NCBI RefSeq assembly: GCF_016086655.4
Contig: NC_052140.2
Span: forward strand, 17,050,001-17,114,000
DNA length: 64,000 nt
Direction of reading: 5' to 3'
DNA from: Lepeophtheirus salmonis
Lineage: Eukaryota; Arthropoda; Copepoda; Siphonostomatoida; Caligidae
The translations under genes were made by a program, and so were the position numbers. This document shows positions 58,231 to 64,000 of this stretch, piece by piece. The notes under the pieces are model-generated. The model saw nothing but the letters and a program-made list of their open reading frames with translations. It made no database searches and was not told the DNA's origin. Position 1 is the stretch's first letter. The number at the start of each line of letters is the position of its first letter.

Positions 58231-58480
58231 TTGACTTTAGGTTTACTCATTTGTCCCCTACAACAAAAGATAGTATCCAAAAACGACCGCACCAAATGGA
58301 TGAATTGCCTTGCCAACGAATTCTCCGTAGCAGCTACGACCATCAAGAGGGCGGTGAAGGGTGACTTGGTATTGTCCCCATACACGAGTACACCACACTT
58401 CCTTCTGACCGACGTCATAAAGGCCAGGAGGCTTGAAAGACCATGTTTTGCGACTCACACATATATATTTTTTTATTCTA
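58231..58480 (+). pseudogene. mariner-like transposase, second HTH fragment
   Basis: The plus frame reads SKNDRTKWMNCLANEFSVAA, TTIKRAVKGDLVLSPYTST and PHFLLTDVIKARRLERPCF. This parallels the fragment at 46680-47030 (RLSDKFNVRKITIKRAVHDD then LLIDGMKALRLERCKK) residue for residue in spacing. So it is the second helix-turn-helix and linker of the same DD-D mariner-like group. The catalytic domain does not follow in any frame that I could read (58540-58950 has open frames on both strands but no DD-D motif). Confidence 0.7.
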
Positions 58481-58959
58481 TACGACGTCCTCCTTCACAA
58501 GCAATAACAGACACGATACGACAAAAAATAGATTGCCAGTTTTTTTGACATAGTATGGCATGGCTAATATATAACTAGCTGTCATGATGGGAGCTCGGAA
58601 CAAATCCAAATGTGGATACACAGTGGAATAGTCATTTTTCTCAAAGATAACCTCAATTACAAAGTCATGGCTGGAAGAAGGATAACAGTAAGACTTTTGG
58701 TTTCTGCAGAAGTTTTGGATGTTCCAGACTGTATTGGGGTGGCGAGTTTTTAATATACTCATTGATGTTGTAGGTAGTCCCTCTACAATGACAATGTTCT
58801 CTTCAGCCTTCTCAGAATTGACACTAGCACGGAGGAGATCGCACCACTGTTATCTTTATTTGCTGTTGCACATGGGATTTCAACCAACTTTATTTTGTTT
58901 TATTTTAGTTTTTGTTTGGCTCCATAATAAAACCTCGCTATTAAAATAACGGGGATTAA

Positions 58960-59700
58960 ATTGTATTTATTAGATTCTCGAAATTTTGTGTATCCTATAT
59001 CGAATATATCTTGTTTCTGGGGAGGGTTTCCTGAAAATGATGGTACTTAAATTTGTGCATAAATTATTAATTTTGATTAAATATAAGTTACTTTTTTTCA
59101 TTAGTTGAAGTAATGTTGAAAATTACTTTTTTTTTCTTTTTGTAAGATATTACTTTGTATATTAAAAGTATAATTAAGATCAAAGATAAATAAAACTACG
59201 TTTAACAACTTATTTCCCTTTAAAAACTATATAAAGAGAATTGATAATAATCCTTATGAAAAATTGTTAACTCTGAAAAAAGAAAAAGTAAATTATTTCT
59301 GTATTTCAAAGGAATTCTTTAATACTTATAAAAGTTACAGAAAAACATAGAAAAACACAAAAGAATTTTTAATGATACAAAGGAAAGAAAAAAAACAATC
59401 AAGATAAATTTTAACGAGTTAATAACTATTTACTTGTTAATTAAGAAAGCTGATATTGTTTCTTTTTATAGTTAACTTGAATTTACAAAGAGGATAAATC
59501 CTTATATTATTTTTTCCTAAATTTTTATTATATTTTTATCTTTAAAAATATCAAAAAGTTTTTTTGTATTTAAACATTATTTTTACTGATATTTTTTAAC
59601 AGTTAAACTACTTATCAGGATCACTCTACAATTAAAAGCAATCATTTTGACTGTATTTTTTTGGTTAGTGTTATATTTTGCTGTAGTTCATATTTGTAAA
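58960..59700. other. AT-rich stretch, no gene seen
   Basis: Nothing recognised. Confidence 0.45.
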
Positions 59701-59719
59701 TATTATATTGTTAATTTAT

Positions 59720-60440
59720 GTCGACAGATTTATTTTCTTTAAATGGGGAGGCTTACCCTGTTTGTGTCGATACTCTATCAGGTTACATAGTTATGAAGGA
59801 GTATAAAGAGGATCCTAACACTGATCAAATTACTCAAAACGTTTTTTAGATGATTTAAAGATTTTGGATATCCTAAGAATTTTAGATTAAATTAGGATAA
59901 TGTTTGTACATGTAATAAATTTCAAAATTTTCTACCAAAAAATGGAATTATTTAGGCACTTTTGAGTCCGTATTACCCTGAAAGTAATGGTATGGCAGAC
60001 GCAGCTGTGAATAATAGGAAAAACTTTCTTGTTAAGTGCAACACATAAACAATCATCTCTGATTAATTTCGTGACAGATTGTTAGAATACCGCCATACGT
60101 ATCAGTAGTGTGGATATTCACAATAAAATTGTGTATGGCAAGAATTTGAGATCCCATATTCCTACCCTCAACTATACTATGATGAAAAAATTAGACAATT
60201 ACAATATAACAGAGGCATTGCAATTAGTGAGATAAAATCAAAAAAATATTATAATAAACACTTGAGATATGTGTTTACCAATACTGGAGGTTTGAAGAAC
60301 AGTGTGGATTCAAAGTTCCGTTTCAAAGAAGTATAGCAATATTGGAAAAATCATAAAACGAAGTAATAGAACGTATCAAATTCGTCATGATGGTGGAAGA
60401 ACTCATTGGATAAGAAATTAGAAGTTTCTACGTTTGTTTG
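59720..60440 (+). pseudogene. Ty3/gypsy integrase remnant, C-terminal region included
   Basis: Plus strand: LNGEAYPVCVDTLSGYIVMK (59742-59800), the first core strand with the first catalytic aspartate (VDTLSGY). The second aspartate block (about 59890-59920) is destroyed. SPYYPESNGMADAAVNNRK (59964-60022) is the S..Y.P.SNG..E..V...K block, with the glutamate changed to aspartate. LLEYRHTYQ, stop, CGYS (60075-60115) is the LL.YR.TP...TGYSP motif. KYYNKHLR (about 60247-60270) is the Q..YYDKH.R motif. Finally RTYQIRHDGGRTHWIRN (60371-60422) is the pRSY.V...G...RRNR motif of the C-terminal domain. Stops and frame changes throughout. A weak polypurine tract then TGTTATATATTGATG (60571) could mark a 3' LTR. 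Confidence 0.8.
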
Positions 60441-60599
60441 ATGAACAAGAGAACAAAAAAGGCTGTGGGGAAGAATGTGAAAATATTTATTTTAAAATGA
60501 AAATGAGAAACAAGCCGAAGAAACAGATCATGTTTTGTATATAGTGTAGGATTGTTCGAGGAAAATGGATTGTTATATATTGATGTGGGTCTTATTTAT

Positions 60600-61135
60600 A
60601 AATATTATGTGTATAAATATATTATAGGTACAAAAAGATCGTGTAAAGTAATAATAAAGTGTACAGTTTTAATATAGACCAAGATGAATCTTAAATATTA
60701 TTATATTTAGTCATTATAGATCCTTGAAATTGTAGTAGTATCTGCTATGTATTTTTAAAATCACAGGACTGGAGATTATTTAGTTCGTATTCGACAATTC
60801 ACAAATAATATTTAAGTTTTCATTTTGTGAAAGAGGACACTTCTGGAATATTCTTTCTTTTCACAGCGGCAATACCAGAATAATCAATCATGTTTTCAAT
60901 ATAATTGAATCCAGTAAAACAGATAGTTCACTTCTCAGGAAATAAATTATAATCGACAACAGCTTAGGAAAAGAAAAGTAATTCTTCATCCTGCCAACTT
61001 AAAAAAACAAAACAGGGATTTTCATTTCAATATATGTACATTGTTAATCTGATAACTAAGGACTACTTTTAACTGCATCCTGATCAATAAGGAAATCAAG
61101 TAGAGGTATAAAATTTTATTTAAAAGTTTTTATAG
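60600..61135. other. AT-rich stretch, possible LTR remnant, no gene
   Basis: 60571-60760 might hold an LTR of the upstream gypsy remnant (TATAAATA at 60595), but I found no second copy. Beyond it nothing is recognised. Confidence 0.3.
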
Positions 61136-61149
61136 GTAATAAAAAAACA

Positions 61150-62180
61150 TTCAGTGGGTTTGCAATTCTTGCCAGTCATTCGCTCGATACAAGGCCTAAA
61201 GGATTTGTAGATCCTGGACACGTCCATGTGAGATACTTTGTTCCATTAGTTGATAATGGAAGCCTTCGAGGAGTCGATGCTGACGTGTGAATTAGCAGAG
61301 ATTTCTAACTCCTCCTACAAAAGTAATCCATAGAATTCATACAGTGGGAGTTAGAAGGCTAGGTTCGGGGGATGACACTTTATCTTCTTTAAACAAGTTT
61401 TGTGTCGATGGGGCCTTGTGAGAGGGAGTTGAGTCTTGTTGAAACAGGAAGTCGACCCCATTAGCCTCAGCTTTCATCCCTTGGTATCACTTGGCCAGAC
61501 AGGTGTTTACAGTACCTGTCAGTTCCCAACTTCTTTTATTACTCAAAGTAGATTGGGAAAGGACACTGCTGTTACTCCCAATGCCCCCAAGGCTCGTGAT
61601 GTCTACCGGAAACTTGGTTATAAAAATGTGGGGAAATCTAACCCTCCCCGTAGTCAACCATCCGCCGTTCTTGATGTTGTGGGATCTGTTAACAGTCCAT
61701 TCCCTTCATCCCAATAAAATATGATTCGGTTACAAAGGGACTTCAAATCATTCAGCAATTTTCATTTGTAGGTAGCCTGGGTTGCCTTCATTTTGTCTGT
61801 GAGGATACCTTTTTTATATTTAGAAGCGGTATGACTGCATCCTCAGGTCAGTGTTTATGGCCTTGGAGACTATTGCATGGCTTACTTTGTGCTTTTTGTC
61901 AAGAACGTTAATCGGAGTCCCAAGGAATAACTTAAAGAACGTTTTAGGTCTACCAGGAATACGGAAGTGTGTTTTTTTATCTCTTCAGGACTTGTGGGAT
62001 TTTCTATTATATGCCCCTTCCTCTTGGAGCGGTTTTAGAAGCCGTAGACTGTACTCTTTGGAAAACTGACTATCTTTTTGATGTATGGTAGGTTTTGTCC
62101 CACGCAAGCAAATACGATAATGGGGTTCCTCCAGATCTCCAACATCGTCAATTTTTGTTTTAACTTAAATCTTACACTAC
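61150..62180 (-). pseudogene. Tc1/mariner-like transposase, nearly full length but broken
   Basis: Minus strand, right to left. GRPKTFFKLFLGTPINVLDK then KHKVSHAIVSKAINTDLRMQ then SYRF (about 61960-61830) is the GRP basic motif and second helix-turn-helix. LNDLKSLCNRIIFYWDEGN (about 61760-61710) is the strand with the first catalytic acid (FSDEKN type). DFLFQQDSTPSHKAPSTQNL (about 61455-61400) is the second aspartate block. MNSMDYF (about 61340-61320) is the SPDLNPMDYF block with the third aspartate. NSHVSIDSSKASI then WNKVSHMDVSRIYKSFRPCI then ERM close the protein (to about 61160). All three catalytic acids are readable, but at least three frameshifts and several stops separate the blocks. 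TIRs were not found. Confidence 0.8.
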
Positions 62181-62189
62181 TAACCTAAA

Positions 62190-63900
62190 GTAAGGCTCAA
62201 TCTCTTACTTTAAAAATTCAAAAAAAAGAGTTAAAGGTTTTTCTTAAGGAGTTAAAGATGGTTCAGATTTAACTGAACGACCTTGTTTACATATTGAATA
62301 AATAAATCACCGTAGCTCATTGACAACACGATTAGGAGAAGTGATTCTCTTGAACTTAACACATTAATGCCAATAATTATTTACATCAAAATTTCAGGTA
62401 ATTGTTTTTTTTTGTTTGTCTCATAGTAGTAATTCATTTGAATTCGTTCAGATTAAAAACAAAATACTACTCATTCATTTACCTTGTAGACACTTATTTA
62501 AATTATCTTTGTATATTTTTTTTTACAAAATCTAATCTAAGTCTTAAAGTAAAAAGAGATAAATAAAAAATTAATTTAATTATGAAGACGTAAGTATACA
62601 AAAAAAAAAAATAATAAAAAAAAAATAAGCTACTAAGTCGTATTTTAGTTTTTTTAAATATTATTATTTAATTAAAAAATGCATTGAATCTCTGTCAATT
62701 TAAAACTCTGTTTTGTTAATTGCAAATTCTTGCATGCAAACAATTTTAAGAAAAATACAATTACGTGAGTGACGTGCAAATGTTCTATTAAATAATAATT
62801 ATATTTAATTTAGCTCATAAATATTAGATTCAAGAAGAGTTGAGTTATACTAGGCAAAATTTAAATATATGGTGAATTTTACTAACGAGCAAAACATTTT
62901 TGCCGTGTTTATGGATTTCAATTAAAAATATATTCAATTTAAATTAGTATATTATGCATAGTTTAAAATAATATTATTCACCAGTATGTTAAAAAATAAA
63001 TCAAAAATAAGCATGATCTTCCAGACTATTTGAAGCATGTATTGGAGGAGAGAATCTTATTTGTCATAACATTTCATTAGATCAGCTACAAGCAGCTATG
63101 AGGGGGGGGGGGGAGAAATTTAGATATATTTAAAGACATGGTTAATAGTTTCCTTGACTATTATTTAAAATTATATTCCAGTACAAGAAGGACGTATACT
63201 TATAGCTCCACAACAAGTACTCTCTATTTTTTAATTTGTTTCATACTTTAAAAAATATCTCTGGGTAAAGTCCTACTTTTTATCCACGGCCATTAACTTC
63301 ATTTCATTCTGTTTTTGTCTGAATTAATAATTTCTTCAGAGTCTTTATCTTACTCTTGTTTCATCGTGTTTCATTAATATCATCTTATTTACCTTCCAAG
63401 TTGTTATCTCCTGCCTTTTCCTCTTCCAACTGCTCTGCTCCTCGAGTCGCAGTTTTGATCCATTTTTATACTGACTTATCATCCTAAGTCTTAGCAATCC
63501 CCAATAGCATTTTTGTAAAAAAAAATTAATATTACTACATCCCTTTTTGTTAGGTTTAAAAAGCAAAAAGTTCGTGCATCGCCTCGTTTAGTTAGGGTAT
63601 TCCATCAAAAAAATTGTTTTGCCTAAAAGATGCATGCGTTGGCAGGTTTAACCGGATTTTCTTCTAAAGTTAAATTTGAATCAATAAGTTTTGCATTCAT
63701 AAACTCTTTGGTTGTAATCCTCTGTCAAGTGACTTCTACAATGATTAGTTTATGTGTTTATTGTGACCTTGGAGATTTTTCGATTTTATTGACTTTTTCT
63801 TTATTTTTTTTCAAAATATGACTTAAGCAACTCTGAACAAAGGTGTTTGGCAGTATTTCTGATTCATTTATTTTTAAATGTTTCTTTCATTGGATACACA
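62190..63900. other. AT-rich stretch, no gene seen
   Basis: A run of 12 G lies at 63102-63113. Otherwise low-complexity AT. No gene, RNA or element end recognised. Confidence 0.45.
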
Positions 63901-64000
63901 GAGTTGCACTGATTCAGTATTTGTAAAATTTATAAAATTACAATTACTTCAACTAACCTAGGAATCTTGTTTAAAATCCGTAAACATAAAGAATATTTTT
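63901..64000 (+). repeat. repeat family B copy, cut by the window end
   Basis: GAGTTGCACTGATTCAGTAT, then ATTACTTCAACTAACCTAGG, AATCTTGTTTAAAATCCGTA and AACATAAAGAATATTTTT match the 3' part of the 6705-8101 element (reverse complement of 6886-6760) block for block, including CTTAGGAATCTTGTGTGAAAT. Confidence 0.65.

Noticed and set aside
58478..58949. Open frames on both strands after the HTH fragment
   Set aside because: Neither strand gives a DD-D motif or any known domain; likely chance or too decayed.
1..64000. CRISPR arrays, bacterial-style operons, ribosome binding sites, tRNA genes
   Set aside because: No regularly spaced identical repeats, no compact gene runs, and no tRNA-like T-loop/acceptor pairing noticed. 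The DNA is eukaryotic.

Overview
The window is AT-rich eukaryotic DNA (long A/T homopolymers, no operon-like gene packing, no rRNA or tRNA gene that I could see). It is almost entirely a graveyard of old transposable elements. Many broken Tc1/mariner relatives, a piggyBac piece, two Ty3/gypsy integrase pieces and one LINE, all in very AT-rich sequence, suggest a crustacean, most likely a parasitic copepod such as a salmon louse (Lepeophtheirus). That assignment is an inference from repeat style and not from a diagnostic gene. I found no intact host protein-coding gene. Every long open frame with a recognisable match belongs to a mobile element, and nearly all carry stops or frameshifts.

Layout. 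1-5 kb: a Tc1/mariner scrap, then a minus-strand gypsy integrase with a possible polypurine tract and LTR. 6-9.3 kb: a copy of repeat family A, a decayed 1.4-kb Tc1/mariner element on the minus strand, and further pieces of the same family. 10.3-11.5 kb: a Tc1 element related to the clean copy at 32 kb. 13.6-14.9 kb: a mariner remnant and a roughly 170-bp tandem array. 19.6-21.3 kb: an internally deleted DD-D type transposon and a second fragment. 23-29.6 kb: AT-rich desert with one unclassified repeat. 29.6-33.4 kb: the densest cluster, with piggyBac, a transposase 3' half, a short MITE-like derivative, and a complete-ended Tc1 element with TIRs and TA target sites (32043-33398). 34.5-37 kb: a minus-strand LINE with reverse transcriptase motifs. 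37-47 kb: transposase scraps, two divergent copies of an unknown ORF family (39.1-40.2 kb minus, 44.9-45.3 kb plus), a tandem duplication and foldback-type repeats. 49.2-50.3 kb: a decayed copy of a multi-copy 'uncharacterized' protein with transposase-like features. 50.6-52.8 kb: inverted and tandem repeats. 54.8-62.2 kb: more Tc1/mariner pieces and a plus-strand gypsy integrase. The last 100 bases enter another copy of a repeat seen at 6.8, 8.8 and 42.1 kb.

How the parts relate: these are not cooperating genes. They record successive insertions by at least four classes of mobile element. The best-preserved unit is 32043-33398. The most interesting unexplained ones are the ORF family shared by 39.1-40.2 kb and 44.9-45.3 kb, the protein remnant at 49.2-50.3 kb, and the foldback repeat families at 43.1, 50.6-51.1 and 52.3-52.8 kb.
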